Notes: a model not told the origin generated them from the letters alone. A DNA stretch of 64,000 nucleotides from Mesostigma viride (GCA_009746045.1 RPFO01002233.1:29945-93944); one strand, 5' to 3'; positions 1 through 10,788 are shown, counted from the stretch's first letter. Program-made: numbers and translations.

Positions 1-71
1 TCGCACAATCGCTGTTGTGTTTGCAATTATTCTGCTCGCTCAGATGCAGCATCAACATCGGCTTGATTTAA

Positions 72-720
72 GGGGACGTACGGGACATGCCCGAATATTT
101 TGGCGCCAAAAAATTCGCGCCGGAACCGGACCAGAAATTCACGTGTGATCGAGGCAAAATTCGGGTGACGGCTGGGGTGCGATGGCGGATCAGGGCGTGG
201 ATATGCAGCGTGAAATTGAGGCCATGTTGGCCGTTTCAGAGTGGAAAATGTCGAACGGATATGGCGAAATCCTGTTGCAGCCTTGCAGGAAAGTATTTGC
301 AGTCGGGAAGGGCTTATTGCTCTCCGACGGTTCATGCAGCTGCATGGCCGCAACCACGTACCCCCAACCGCCATCGATGATGACAATAAAATTTTCAGGA
401 GCGCTGCTTATCGTTGTTTTTCCGCCATGCTGGGCTGGAGGAATGATGATGGAAGTGCCAAGGAACTTCCGGACGAGATTATCGACGCTATCCGCCGACT
501 TTTTCCCGATGCGCAGGGGATCTAAGTAGGTTTTATTCTGTCGGAGGACAGATAGAATTTTTTTCGTGAAGTATAGACTAGCCCGCAAACAGGAATAATG
601 CCGAATCCCCGAACTCGTAAAGCAGCGGCGGCGGATAGCGGAGACATCCGCTGCGTTGTTAGGCACCGATATAGAGGGATGACAAACAGCAACGCCAAAA
701 CGCATGGGGGCAGGGGGCGC
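72..720 (+). repeat. left subterminal region shared by TTAA elements
   Basis: Non-coding left end of the Kolobok-like element. The first 50 bases (GAATATTTTGGCGCC, then AAAAATTCGCG-like) closely match 34397-34445. Patches such as AGGAATAATGCCG and AGCAGCGGC near 590-640 recur in the relatives at 34.8-35.2 kb and 57.8-58.2 kb, and inverted in 6.7-7.6 kb. No convincing ORF is present. Confidence 0.55.
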
Positions 721-2396
721 CCTCGCGGCTCGACGAAAGAGAAAAGGCCAGGTCGGCAGCGCGTACAGCAGAAGAAAAGGAAAAGCCTGCCATCAACAAG
801 TGGCAGCCCAGCAACACCAGCAACGGGGCCGACCCGGCCCTGCATGGCAGCGAGGGCCTGGTGCGCTTTCATCTCCGTCAAGCACTGGGCGCAAACGGAA
901 GGCACCGGAGAAATATGGTCCATCGCGCCCAAGAAGGTGGACGCGCGAGGCCATCACACCAAGGTACACACCTCACATCAAACTGTGCCTGCCCCTAGTA
1001 CTCGTGGCTAGCCATTTGAGATGCCTCATTTGCTGGTGGATGCCCACAATCTTGAGGCCATTCTTGGTGCCATGGCATGCCCCTCCTGCAAGGTGTGCAC
1101 GTGACGTCAGTACTGTCAAGATAGGAGCTAACCAGATCGAGCTGCACGCGACTGCTGATCGTGGCAGCCCATCTTCTGTAGTGCTATGGTGCATGCACTA
1201 ATAGCAGCTGCACGGGGGTAGATGGCGGGCCATGGTGGTGTACCAAAGCCATCCTCTCCCCCAACTCTGACCTGCATGCGGCCGGGTGTGGATCGCAACA
1301 TGCTCAAGAGTCTCATGGCAGTTGCTGGGGTGTTGTTTGGTATCAGCCAGCCCACGCTTGTGCGTCTAGTAGCCACACTCCTAGGTAGGGCTGAGGTACG
1401 TGCAGCACGGGGCATTCCACGTGGCGCAAGGATGTCGCAGCTGCCACGTCTATTGTCAAGGAGCACCTGCACGATCAGTCATCAGCTAATGGAGAACAGG
1501 GAGACGGTGCGGGCATGGGAGCAGGAGCACAATTAAGCGCTTTGGCGTAGATGGGGAGGGGAGGCAGGGCTGCCGCTTGACGCTGGATGCATGGGTGACT
1601 CATGGCCCAACCGAGTTTTTGCATCCCCCTTTGGCCAGCAGTCGGTAATTCACGATGGCACTGGGCTGTGCGTGGGGCACCATGTCTCTGGCAACTGCAT
1701 GTGGTGTCAGGTTTGAAAGGTGGCTAGCAAGGCAGGCAAGGAGCCCGGGCCCCATGTGTGCTATCTCAACCATACAGGCAGCAGTAGAAGCATGGAAGGG
1801 GAGGGGGCCGGCTGTCTTCTTGCTGCGTGACCTGGCATCCACGGTTGCAGGCATCGATCATGTGCACAGCACCGGGCAGGTGCATGGTGCACGGTGAGGG
1901 GGCATGCAGCAGGGGATCGAGGAGGGTGCAGCAGGGGAGGAGGGGCCGGGCAGGAGGGGAGAAGGAGGTGCTGCCAAAGCCAATGGCCCAACGCTTGTAC
2001 GCTGCGGAGGTGGTTAGCGATGGTGACACCACCTGGTTTGCACGGGTCAAAGAGGACAAGTTCCTCGCAGAGGCAGGCCTCATCAACCCCGATAAGATCG
2101 AAGGAGGATGTCCATCAATCACTTGGGGGGGGGGTTGTACAATGCACTGACCAAGCTCAAGAAGGAGCACCTGGGCAAGCTCAGGGGGGTGCTAGATGCA
2201 TGACCCCACTGTGAACTCCATGTGTTATTCCTTCCGCACGTGCATCCATGCCAACGGGCACATGGGGGCAGTCCACCTCAAGGCCGGGGCACTAGACAAC
2301 GCACTGCTGCACTACTTTAACAAGCACCACGACAAGTGTGAGCAGTGGCCTAACTATGTGCGGCAAGCGGATCCTAGCAACTTAGCCGCATGTTGA
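598..2396 (+). pseudogene. Kolobok/Mutator-like transposase, N-terminal and catalytic part (decayed)
   Basis: Frames change repeatedly, but the pieces are collinear. An AT-hook-like stretch (GRGRPRGSTK) lies near 705-735. It is followed by a cysteine pair (ILGAMACPSCKVCT, about 1050-1100), then GDSWPNRVFAS near 1590, GLCVGHHVSGNCMWC near 1670, HVCYLNHTGSSRSMEGEGA near 1755-1810, AEVVSDGDTTWFARVKE near 2005-2055, and HMGAVHLKAGALDNALLHY near 2260. These match the DGSWxxR, NHxGSSxxMExEGA and SDGD blocks of the Mutator-like transposase domain used by Kolobok elements, where the acidic residues form the catalytic DDE set. At least five frame changes and in-frame stops make it non-functional. The gypsy insertion at 2589 separates it from its C-terminus. 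Confidence 0.7.
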
Positions 2397-2583
2397 GCAG
2401 CAGTGGTGTGGCTCTGTTGTGGTGGGCCGGGGACACAACTCCCGGGTGGGGTGCATGGGACCACGTGGCTGCCTAGCTGTCGCGGCGAGCACGCCGCAGG
2501 GGCCAGGGGGTGACGGTGGATGTGCTGGGGCTGGTCAAGGCTGTCTGCATGGGCCAAGTACACCACGATGGAGATTCTAGAGG

Positions 2584-2588
2584 CCTGC
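2584..2588. repeat. left TSD (CCTGC) of the gypsy element
   Basis: CCTGC directly precedes the TGTTACGTCC end of the LTR. The same five bases follow the far LTR at 36736-36740, which marks both ends of one insertion. Confidence 0.9.
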
Positions 2589-3173
2589 TGTTACGTCCCT
2601 GCCCAGACACACCTAGCCTGAGCTACGTAGCGAAAGACCCTTCTTGCCGGAATTAGGAATAATTCAAGATAGCCTAATGTAGGTTGCGCTTCACGACGTG
2701 AGTCGTGAGATATCTGGCATCACGGCTTAATGCCAAGCTAATTAGTACACACTTATATTGGCTAGCAATACCAATTACAAATGGATAATTGCCCCGGGCT
2801 CAATGTGTAGGCGTATTCGCACTTATCATTCATTAAACCAAGAGGACGAGACTCTCGTCCTCGGACCAATTTAACCTAGGTTGGTTGCGGCGCAGATACA
2901 TGCCAATTTCCCTAGAACAATCCGAGTCACTCACTCCACGTAGGATCCGGGCCGACATCGACCCTCAACTATAGGATCCACGCCTAGAACTACTGACGGA
3001 CTCAGAACTGGCGCGGCGCCACAGCACCGGCCCCTAAAAGGACAACCTAGGACCAAAATAACTAGTCCAATTCACACAATAGCCAAGGTCCATAAAACCC
3101 AAGTCCAATAGACCAAACAACCTTAGTAATTTATTCCATTGTTACGTCCGACCAAAAGGGCTGGGACGTAACA
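2589..3173 (-). repeat. gypsy 3' LTR
   Basis: 585-bp copy starting TG and ending CA with inverted ends TGTTACGTCC / GGGACGTAACA. It is nearly identical to the interrupted copy at 34255-36735. An internal TTAA at 2727-2730 is the site where the other copy carries a TTAA insertion. Read on the minus strand, the first 34 bases fold as a hairpin because GGACGTAACA recurs inverted. Confidence 0.93.
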
Positions 3174-3189
3174 CTCCTCCCCCCCCCAC
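3174..3189 (-). promoter_or_regulatory. gypsy polypurine tract
   Basis: On the minus strand, CGTGGGGGGGGGAGGAG directly abuts the TGTTACG start of the 3' LTR. This is the expected position and composition for the plus-strand DNA priming site. Confidence 0.85.
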
Positions 3190-3395
3190 GGGGGTCGGTA
3201 GTCCCTACCGTACAAGTGAGATTGGAAAAACAACGCTACTATAAGAGTACTATGTCCCAACCTCGGTTCACCCGCAGGTCAGTAATGCCAGTTCCTCTAG
3301 AAGTTGATACACAGGACCAACTCTGACGTAGTAGTAAGACTCTGATGGTGACTGGATCAATCCGCTATCCATCACGAAAAACTATTCTAACCACT

Positions 3396-5353
3396 CTAGC
3401 GTCCGCCGCTAGTGGCACGTCGCTGCGACAGGACTTCAGTGAGGGCCCTACGCCCCGCGTGGGTCATCTGTGAAGTCATCATCCCGGGGTGCGAACACAG
3501 GTCACACTCAAAAGCCACCTGGTAGGGGGACACCTTCTGCCGGCCCAGCCTGGACAGCTCCACCCACGAACCTCTGGGCCACATGGACAGGAACCCAGCG
3601 AGGTACTGGGGATGGGTGAACAGGAGCGTCAACGCCGACCGATCCACCACCCCACAACGGTGCTCGCGAACAAAGTGCACCCCCATCATGAAAACCTCCG
3701 TACGCACGTGATCATCGTTGATCGACGCCGTCCGGGCCCCTGCAATATCGGGCGCCACCAGATTAAGAAAGGCACGCCCCTCCGCTGGAGCCACCTTGGG
3801 AGGCGTCACCACGTGCCCCACCCCATCGACCTGATAGCGCCAATCCCACCAGTCTTCGGACCCGAACCGCACAGTATGCCCCACCGCAGCGGGGAAACGA
3901 GGGTCGTCGGGTTGCGGCAGGGGCAGGGGAACCTGGGGCAGAAAGGTGATCTCTACCTGTTCCCAGTAAGCCCCGCGATCCACAGCGAACCAAGGTCCCG
4001 CTTGAAACACCAGAGGAGCAGGTAGGTGCGTACCCGGGGGAATCTGAAAAGCCGGAGGTCCCTCGAATGTCACACAAAGCTTCTCCGTGCGCGGTCCTGG
4101 CCCACCATGCCTCACCGCTCTGCCCGGTACCGGCCGGACGAAGTCCCCCAATGACCACTCCTCGTGAGATGACCCAGGAGCCCTGGAAGCCGCATCATAA
4201 CCCACGGAGGTGGCTGCAGAATGATCGCCTTGACGACCGTGCTGGACCATCAGGCGCTGTATCAAGTCCTGTCCTGATTGTACCGCAGCTACGAGCGCTT
4301 CCAAGCGCATCACGGGCTCCGCTGGTACCAGAATGCCCGTTCCGCTGGGATCCTCTGCGGCCCGAGGTCGCGTCTCTGCCATGGTGTGTAGGCACGGTTC
4401 CTCCGCGGAAGGGTGCGAGGGTCGACCCGACGAAGTGGGCCGGATGTGTCCCTCCGCAGGACGTGGCATTGATGAGCCGGCTGGTGCAGGCCGGGGACGT
4501 GGTTCCAGGGAGACTAGGAAGGTAGGCTCCGGTGGTTCCAAGGAGACAAGGAAGGTAGGCTCCTCTTGGCCTGCATCCGTCGGAGGACCTAAGGGGGCCA
4601 CAACCGGGGGCTCGCCCCCGGCCGGCTGTTCTGTCCTAGCCGGAGCAGCTCCCGTCGTATCCGACCGCGGTCGCCGAGACTCTCGCTCCAATTCCACCGC
4701 CGACCCCCACGTGCGCTCCCAGTGAGGATCAGCCGGGCGCCGAGGTGGTGGTGACGCTCGGCGAGCAGGGCGTACCTCCGTTCCCGAGTCCGAACGGGAA
4801 CGCGAGCGCGATGACGGTGAGGGCGAGCGCCGACGTGCAGGCCGGTCTGGAGCACGCCGAGAATCTGGTTGTCTGCCCCCGCCCCAACCCGTGGACCGCG
4901 GGCGAGACCCTCGCCCAGGTGGGCGCCCCCGGCCCATCGCCGGCGGTGGCGCCTCGAAACGCGTCACAGGACGATGTCCTGCGCCGCCCTCCAAGGAGCC
5001 CCCAGAAGGTGGATCCCTTGGAGGAGGACGAGGAAGAGGGCGGGGAGGGTAGTCATCAGAATCGGAGTCGTCACCCTCGCTCCCATCATCCTGGTCCTCG
5101 TCGTCCATCACCACGATGCGATCCAGGGCCTGCCGTAACGAGTACTGACCCGCGCGCATACACTTCTCGCCCCGCAACGCCCCTTCAAACGGGAGGTATC
5201 GAGGAAAGTAGTTCTCCAGATGCTTCTGCACCTCGGGTGGAATTAGGAGGAGCAACAGCCGTGGAAATACCAGACCTGCATCCAGCGTGTTCACGCACGC
5301 ATGACACAGGCACTCCCGCTCATGGGTTTCCCAGTCGATTCCAGAGTGAGATC
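3396..5353 (-). CDS. gypsy 3' accessory ORF, C-terminal part (unknown function)
   Basis: Open frame of about 650 codons between the chromodomain region and the 3' LTR, where env-like ORFs sit in some elements. It has no signal peptide or membrane segment. Near the N-terminus is an acidic stretch (DDEDQDDGSEGDDSDSDD), then proline/arginine-rich sequence with an RS-like patch (RRRSPSPSSRSRSRSDS, about residues 154-170). A more globular C-terminal third follows, with aromatic-rich DWWDWRYQVDG and the tail CDLCSHPGMM. A retained 1.9-kb open frame suggests selection in the recent past. The frame is cut at 5353 by the inserted segment, and joining to the upstream part needs a one-base shift. I do not recognise the family. 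Confidence 0.5.
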
Positions 5354-5385
5354 GTACGTTATACGCGTTATACGGTCATGGTGGA

Positions 5386-5445
5386 GTATAATGTATAATA
5401 CGGTATAATACGGTATAATACGGTATTATACGTTTTCGTACGGAC
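5386..5445 (+). repeat. TATAATACGG tandem repeats (left end)
   Basis: Three successive ATAATACGGT units followed by an inverted ATTATACG. The counterpart near 7710-7840 is in the opposite orientation. Confidence 0.8.
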
Positions 5446-5628
5446 ACACTCAGAATACTCTGATTTTACACATTTTAAGACACCCACCATCAATCCACAT
5501 GTTTTTAACACTGTTTTGGACATAATCCAAGGTTGCCCTACCCTCGGCTATACTCTATACGGTGGATATTGTGGACACGATCGATGTATTGCATGTAATA
5601 CTGAGAATGTAAACGTGCGCATGCATAA

Positions 5629-6276
5629 TTGTGTGTATGTGTATATATGCGGCCTTGTGGTAGCTGTGGGCAGCCGCTGGATCCCACGGGGACTCACTAC
5701 CTTGCCTGCATGGGGGGCCAACAGAATCAGAATTGGTATTTGTATTTGCACACTGTCCTCCTGACGGTGGTGCTCGCCATGATTCGGTCGGTTTTCCCCC
5801 ACGCGAACATCCGGTCCGAGGATGCGGATGGCGCTGCCTTCTATTCCCCCAACCACCGGCCTGACATCGTGGTGCTGGACTTTGAGGGGGGTGGCCGGCA
5901 TCTGCTTATTGACGTTTCGGTGGCGCGGCCCTTGGCTCTTAGCCACGTGGCTGGGGCCTCCCTCACGGCAGGTTACACGGCGGACCGGGCGGAGCGGGCC
6001 AAGCTCCTGGCCTATGGCGACGTCGGGCACCATCGTGTGGTGCCCTTTGTCCTGGAGGAGTTTGGGGCCATGGGGCCCCTGACCTCCGCCTTCTTCAAGG
6101 AGTGTTGCCGGCTCCGGGAGGACCGGCTGGACCTGGAGGGCCAGCGGGCCCCATGGTCGGCGCGGACCTGGACGTCATATTGGCGTCAGCGCTTGTCGGT
6201 GGCGCTGACTCGGGCCATGGCTGACATCATGCTCCGCCGTACGCGGGCTGATTTTGCGGTGCAGCAGGGCTATTAG
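5629..6276 (+). CDS. LINE C-terminal restriction-like endonuclease domain (5'-truncated)
   Basis: The translated frame shows CGSCGQPLDPTGTHYLAC, a CxxC...H...C zinc-binding motif. It is followed by RPDIVVLDFEGGG...LLIDVSVARP, a PD...D arrangement typical of the restriction-like endonuclease at the C-terminus of some non-LTR retrotransposons, then helical AERAKLLAYGD and FVLEEFGAMGP. The reverse transcriptase that should precede it is absent, so this is a 5'-truncated copy. The first residues are probably not part of the protein; similarity starts around RPCGSCG near 5650. The stop is at 6274-6276. The role would be cutting target DNA to prime reverse transcription. Confidence 0.6.
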   Translation: MCVCVYMRPCGSCGQPLDPTGTHYLACMGGQQNQNWYLYLHTVLLTVVLAMIRSVFPHANIRSEDADGAAFYSPNHRPDIVVLDFEGGGRHLLIDVSVARPLALSHVAGASLTAGYTADRAERAKLLAYGDVGHHRVVPFVLEEFGAMGPLTSAFFKECCRLREDRLDLEGQRAPWSARTWTSYWRQRLSVALTRAMADIMLRRTRADFAVQQGY

Positions 6277-6675
6277 GTTCCTCCCGTTAGGCGTTTCCAT
6301 TGGTCTTATCGTAGTATAGAGCTTTGACATGGCTCTGTATATAGGTTTATAGCTGGGCGTTTGCTTTGGTTTGAGTGATTTCACTCTGCTGTAAGTAATT
6401 ATATTTTTAATATATATGTGGCTTTATATTGGTTATGTTTACTTGGGTGCCTTCACTTTGATGCAAGTAATTATATATTTTAATATATATATGTGGCTGT
6501 GCATGCACGCAAATACTACAGTAGTATACAATTAATGCATGTAGTATGTTTGCATGGTGCGATGCTATGTGAATATACTGAGCTGCATGTGACTACAGGT
6601 GTGTGACTCGTGGTGTGCATTAATTAATTAATTAACTGAATTAATTAATTAATATTAATTAATCTCGTGTCCCCG
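6277..6675 (+). other. AT-rich 3' tail after the LINE ORF
   Basis: Non-coding. It contains (TTAA)n-type runs of TAATTAAT around 6615-6663 and a short hairpin at about 6664-6690 (CGTGTCCCCGTTGGGGGACCACGG-like). It may be a LINE 3' UTR. A similar TTTAATTAATTAATTAAC stretch occurs at 37016-37033. Confidence 0.35.
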
Positions 6676-6699
6676 TTGGGGGACCACGGAGGCTAAACA

Positions 6700-7640
6700 G
6701 GTGGGGATGTGATAAGTAACTCACATATTCTCACCTTCCATACAACAACCTTGTTTTCCAGCAGGCTGAAGAGCATGACAGGCGTCTATGAGCTCGCCAG
6801 CTCCTTGCAACGGTGATGCCGCTCCCAGGCAGCTAGTGTCCTTGACTACGCAATATAGAATGTCTACCGTGTGAAAACCTCCATACAGGAAGCGTAGCAA
6901 AGCCAGATAACTGCCCGATCAATTCTGGGTAGCTTTAGGAAGCATGGCATACGCAGCGTAAGGAAAACCATTGAAAGCTGCGGAAAATCTGATAGCACAA
7001 CTGCAACAAGTGGAGAACAAAATAGCAAGAAAAACCCAGAAACGGCGCAAAAAGTTTCATGCCAGGTTCATTAAGAGCGCAAACAGACTGGGCGGTGACA
7101 TGCGGCAAATCAACGTACCACGGCCGGCATTATTTCCTACCCAGGCGCGCAAGAAAAGCCAGCCAGCCATGGATGGATTAACCGCGGATCGCGCAGGCCT
7201 GAACGAAATCATTTTATAAATGACAGGAAATGGCCGCAGATCGAAGATGCTTAGGTTATTTTCATGGTGTCCGTTACTAAACGGCTCTTGCTGCATCAAA
7301 ATAACCCACGAATGTCGAGTTCTACCGTCGCAGGCACACATGCTAGATTATTCATCGCGGCCAAATTGACGTTGGATGAGACCCCCGTGCAAATCTGTAC
7401 CAACAAAGGCAGCGAATTTGCAAATAGTGCAGATCTTGCTATGAAACATCATAATAGAACATCACTTTTAACCATCGGCTTAATTTTTTCGCCTGTCGCC
7501 CGCCGGATTAGCCATATTTTAACGGAACGCACGTCGCCATGGCCACCTCCGCACGGTGCGCGCACTGTGCACCACAATGTCAAAATAAGATCGCGTCGAA
7601 TTGTGAAAGTTCAGACGGGTCAGTACTTAGTAGAGATACG
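6700..7640 (-). repeat. reversed relative of the TTAA-element subterminal region
   Basis: Read on the minus strand this matches parts of 34397-35250 and 57330-58230 in the same order. First comes the block GTGGTGCAC..GCGCGCACC..GGAG-TGGCCATGGCGACG (about 7590-7535). Next is CTTTTCTTGCGCGCCTGGG...AATGCCGG..GTGGTACG (about 7160-7110), then AGCGGCATCA near 6825. Divergence is considerable. The terminal GGGGAC end was not found. Confidence 0.45.
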
Positions 7641-7709
7641 AAATCTGTGGCTTCAAATCGTTGCCCTGTCGTTCTGGCATCCTAGCCGCGCAAAACGTAA
7701 AAAAAACGC

Positions 7710-7840
7710 GGAAAACACGGCATTATACGGTATTATACGGTATTATACGTCATTATGCGCTAAAACGTATTACGTATGAAAAATTATACGCTAAAAGCCA
7801 GCGTATTACGTATTATACCGTATTATACCGTATTATACGG
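7710..7840 (-). repeat. TATAATACGG tandem repeats (right end)
   Basis: Several ATTATACGGT and TATTATACCG units in both orientations, mirroring those at 5386-5445. Confidence 0.75.
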
Positions 7841-7845
7841 CGTAT

Positions 7846-8500
7846 GATCTCACACTGGTCGATACCGACCACCACGCCGTCGCGCTCGGCGGTGCGGGTC
7901 TCGATCTTGAACCCCACATTTCTTCGCACGAACCATCGAAAATCCTCCAGCTTAGCGGGGCCGACCCGCGCCAGAATGGAATCGGCGCGGAGATCTGACG
8001 GCATCTGGTTACGGCGCCGACGACGCCGCTCCACCAAGTCACCCTCCCGACCATAGTCGCGCACGAACACTCGGGGGTTCAATGTCTCGTCATTCAGCTC
8101 CTTCACTAGCTGCAGCGCGCGCGCGTCCGGAGCTCCGGGTCTGGACGACGTCTCGTGCCGGCCACCACCTCCCGAGCCCCCGGCCCTTAAAGCACCCCCT
8201 CGGACTGCAGGCTCTCCGCGAGCTGTCTGCATCCTGTCATCCTGTTCTGGTAGAGGGGCCTCCGGGTAATCTGTCGTGTCCATGTCCACCAGATCTTCCT
8301 CACTCGACTCCCCGTCTACTACCCGGATTCCTGCCTCTACGGCCTCCGCGGCGCTGGCGGAAGTCTGGCCCCTGGGAAGCGCCTCCGCGGCGTCCCCCTG
8401 CACGGCCCACACACCACAAGCCAAGGCGTTAGTCGGCGTGTACCTGGTACCCGGCTCACACCTCACTCTCACCCTACACCGTACACCGTTATACCGCCTG
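7846..8500 (-). CDS. gypsy 3' accessory ORF, N-terminal part
   Basis: Open minus-strand frame directly after the chromodomain ORF, overlapping its end in a different frame. Downstream of about 8400 it encodes low-complexity Ala/Glu/Gly-rich sequence, an acidic patch (ESSEEDLVDMD), a basic cluster (ERRRRRRNQ, about 8010) and a more ordered end (FVRRNVGFKIETRTAERDG). It stops at the inserted segment after GIDQCEI. It is probably the front half of the protein continued at 5353-3396, but the start codon is not resolved and a one-base shift separates the halves. Function unknown. Confidence 0.4.
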
Positions 8501-8507
8501 TGGCCTA

Positions 8508-8885
8508 TTAATGCAATTGGTGTGTCTTCTTGTACGCTTCCAATAAGCGGGCGCAACCCGCTAACTCAGTCGAAGTGCGCCAGGAGTCCTCAGACTCATG
8601 CTGCGCGAATCGCCATCGCACACGGTACTGTCGCTGGGTCCCCCGACCTCGTTTGACATCCCGGTGTCCCACGATCGCTGCCACCTCATCCTCCTGTTCC
8701 CCCGTGTCCGGATTGAACTCCAACGGGGCCGGGGGATTGACCCGACCCTGAATGGTGTTCTGGTGGTACAACTTGAGCTGGTCACGATGGAAACGGTTGG
8801 ACGTGAGGTTCCATGACACTGGGACGTCCACCTGGAACATGACGTCGTCAAACTTGGTGAGAACCTTGTAGGGGCCCAGGAACAT
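8508..8885 (-). CDS. pol: gypsy integrase tail and chromodomain
   Basis: The frame begins FLGPYKVLTKFDDVMFQVDV, the GPF/Y-like end of a gypsy integrase. It runs to EDEVAAIVGHRDVKRGRG...QYRVRWRF...EDSWRTSTEL...LLEAYKK, a chromodomain with the aromatic and acidic positions of the E-V-E-x-I...Y-x-V-x-W...W-x-x-x-L pattern. Chromodomains guide integration to chromatin marks. It is separated from the main pol frame by a frame change near 8890. Confidence 0.8.
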   Translation of the reverse strand: MFLGPYKVLTKFDDVMFQVDVPVSWNLTSNRFHRDQLKLYHQNTIQGRVNPPAPLEFNPDTGEQEDEVAAIVGHRDVKRGRGTQRQYRVRWRFAQHESEDSWRTSTELAGCARLLEAYKKTHQLH

Positions 8886-8895
8886 GGGACGAAGC

Positions 8896-10788
8896 TTATG
8901 TAGTCTTCAGCTCCTTCTCCACCTTGTGTGAGAATCGTCCGATCTGTGGGCCCTCCACCAGGACCCAATCGCCCACCTCAATGGACGGCGCCCGGTTATC
9001 CCGCTTGCCGGCTGTCCTCTCCAGATACCGCTCGGTCGCGGCGCGGTAGCCCTGGACTGCACTGTTATGAGCCTGGTGCATCCGCTGCAGCAAGCGATCA
9101 ACCCCCTGGCGTGTGTCCAGCTTGACCTGATCCTCCCCAGTCCGGGGCTCATAAGCAGTCGGGAGGCGTGAGAGGGTGCCTGCCAGAGTTGAGGAAAAAG
9201 GGGGTAAATCCGTGGGCGGCCTGGGGGCATTGTTCAGGGAGAACTCCACCAAGCCCAGAAGTTCCTCCCAATTGCTGCCCACCGCGTCGGTGTAGTGTCG
9301 CATGGTCTCCTGCACTGTGCGGTTCAACCGCTCCACCAGATGTGACGACGAACTGTGGTAGGCCGTGCCCAGCGACACCTTGGTGCCCAGCCGTTCGAAA
9401 AACTCCTGCCAGAATTTGGCCGTGAAGAGCTTGTCGCGGTCGGAGATGAACTGTCGGCTGAGCCCGTGGAACCGGAACACGTGCGTCAGGTATATCTTGG
9501 CGCACTCCTCCGCAGTGAGGTCGGCCGGACACGGGGCCAAGTGACACATGCGCGTCAGGCGGTCCACGAACACCAGGACCATGCTGTTGCCGCTCTTCGC
9601 CTTCTTGAACGGGCCGATGAAGTCCATCATGATAGAATCCCAAGGACCCATCGGATCAGGTAACGTCTTGGGGACGGCTTGCGAGCCCGTGTTCCTGGAC
9701 TTCATGATCTGGCACGAGGGGCACTGGCGCACATATGTCTCAATATACTCCTTCATCCCTGGCCAGTAGAAATGTTTGCGGGCCCGAGGATAAAGACGGT
9801 GGCTTCCTTGATGTCCGCCTAGAAGCGAATCGTGGAGCTCGTGAAGCAAGGCGGCCCTACAAAGCTCCGGGACATACAGCCGCCATTCCTCCGGCTGGAC
9901 ACTCACGAACAGGCGTCCATCCTGGAACTTGCAAGGGTAGGCACCCATCTGCTGGGGATGCGCCCGGATGGCTTCAAGCGCCGCTTCCTCCGTGACCGTG
10001 AAACGACTGATCATCGTCTCCAGGTCCGACGTGACTGTGAACGCGTCCGCGGCCGGGTCTGTCTCCGCACTCGCCTGGTTGACGAATTCGGAGAAGACTG
10101 TGGGCGGGCCGATCGGCTGAAGCTGAAAAATTCCCTGGGGCGGCACCACATGGCTAAGGGGCATGCGCATATGCGATCCCTCCCCCTCCCCGGGGGCGTC
10201 CACGTCCTCGTGGGCACTCGTCTCCTCCAAGAGAGGTGACAAGTCATCGCTGGTGGTGTGTCCCAGATGAAACAGGTGGCGGGCCCGGGGAGACCGTGGC
10301 TCCGCGCCGTAGGCGGTCCCCGGGGCGGCCACTGGTACGCAAGTGGTATGAAGCACATCCATGTCCTCGTAGAACCAATAGTCCGCCCGTCGCGAAAGGG
10401 CGTCTGGCACCACGTTGTCCGCGCCCTTGACGTATTGGATCTTGAATGGCGCAAACTGTGACAAGTACTCCATCCACCGCGCTTGGCGGGGCGTCAGGTT
10501 GGGCTGCACCAGGAGGTGGGTGAGCGGCCGGTGGTCGGTGTGGATCACCAGGCGGTGGGGGTCGAGATCCCCCTGCTCACTAATGGCCACCGAAAACTGG
10601 GCCCCCAGAAGATGATGACGCCACGTGTGGCAGCTGTAGACTACTGCCAGAAGCTCCTGCTGATGCACTGGGTAATTCCGCTCCGCCGGAATCATTGTGC
10701 GTGAGATATACTCGATGGGCTGAAGACCCTTGCCTTGGTCCTGCAGGAGGACACCCCCGATGGCCACCTTGCTGGCGTCCGTAGCCAC
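8896..10788 (-). CDS. pol: gypsy RNase H and integrase
   Basis: About 630 codons. RNase H occupies roughly residues 1-135: ATDASKVAIGGVLLQ with the first Asp, the E of HQQELLAVVYS, and HTDHRPLTHLL. The integrase zinc domain follows around residues 310-370 (HELHDSLLGGH...CPSCQIMKS, HHCC). The catalytic core has D in MMDFIGPF, D in FISDRDKLF and E in HLVERLNRTVQE, giving a complete D,D,E triad. The RT fingers and palm lie upstream in other frames. The frame is intact but its links on both sides need frame changes, so the polyprotein as written is broken. Confidence 0.9.
   Translation of the reverse strand: MATDASKVAIGGVLLQDQGKGLQPIEYISRTMIPAERNYPVHQQELLAVVYSCHTWRHHLLGAQFSVAISEQGDLDPHRLVIHTDHRPLTHLLVQPNLTPRQARWMEYLSQFAPFKIQYVKGADNVVPDALSRRADYWFYEDMDVLHTTCVPVAAPGTAYGAEPRSPRARHLFHLGHTTSDDLSPLLEETSAHEDVDAPGEGEGSHMRMPLSHVVPPQGIFQLQPIGPPTVFSEFVNQASAETDPAADAFTVTSDLETMISRFTVTEEAALEAIRAHPQQMGAYPCKFQDGRLFVSVQPEEWRLYVPELCRAALLHELHDSLLGGHQGSHRLYPRARKHFYWPGMKEYIETYVRQCPSCQIMKSRNTGSQAVPKTLPDPMGPWDSIMMDFIGPFKKAKSGNSMVLVFVDRLTRMCHLAPCPADLTAEECAKIYLTHVFRFHGLSRQFISDRDKLFTAKFWQEFFERLGTKVSLGTAYHSSSSHLVERLNRTVQETMRHYTDAVGSNWEELLGLVEFSLNNAPRPPTDLPPFSSTLAGTLSRLPTAYEPRTGEDQVKLDTRQGVDRLLQRMHQAHNSAVQGYRAATERYLERTAGKRDNRAPSIEVGDWVLVEGPQIGRFSHKVEKELKTT

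Larger units (their letters stand above)
5354..7845. mobile_element. 2.5-kb insertion in gypsy accessory ORF with TATAATACGG subterminal repeats
   Basis: The gypsy reading frame is broken between GAGATC on the left and GATCTCAC on the right, leaving GATC on both sides (5350-5353, 7846-7849). Both ends carry several copies of TATAATACGG or its complement in opposite orientation (5386-5445 and 7710-7840), as expected for subterminal inverted repeats of a DNA transposon. The interior looks composite: a LINE C-terminal ORF on the plus strand, an AT-rich tail, and a reversed relative of the TTAA elements. The element class is not resolved. Confidence 0.6.

Noticed and set aside
3396..5353. Envelope protein of a retrovirus-like element
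   Set aside because: No signal peptide, membrane segment, glycosylation-rich domain or fusion motif; position alone is not enough.
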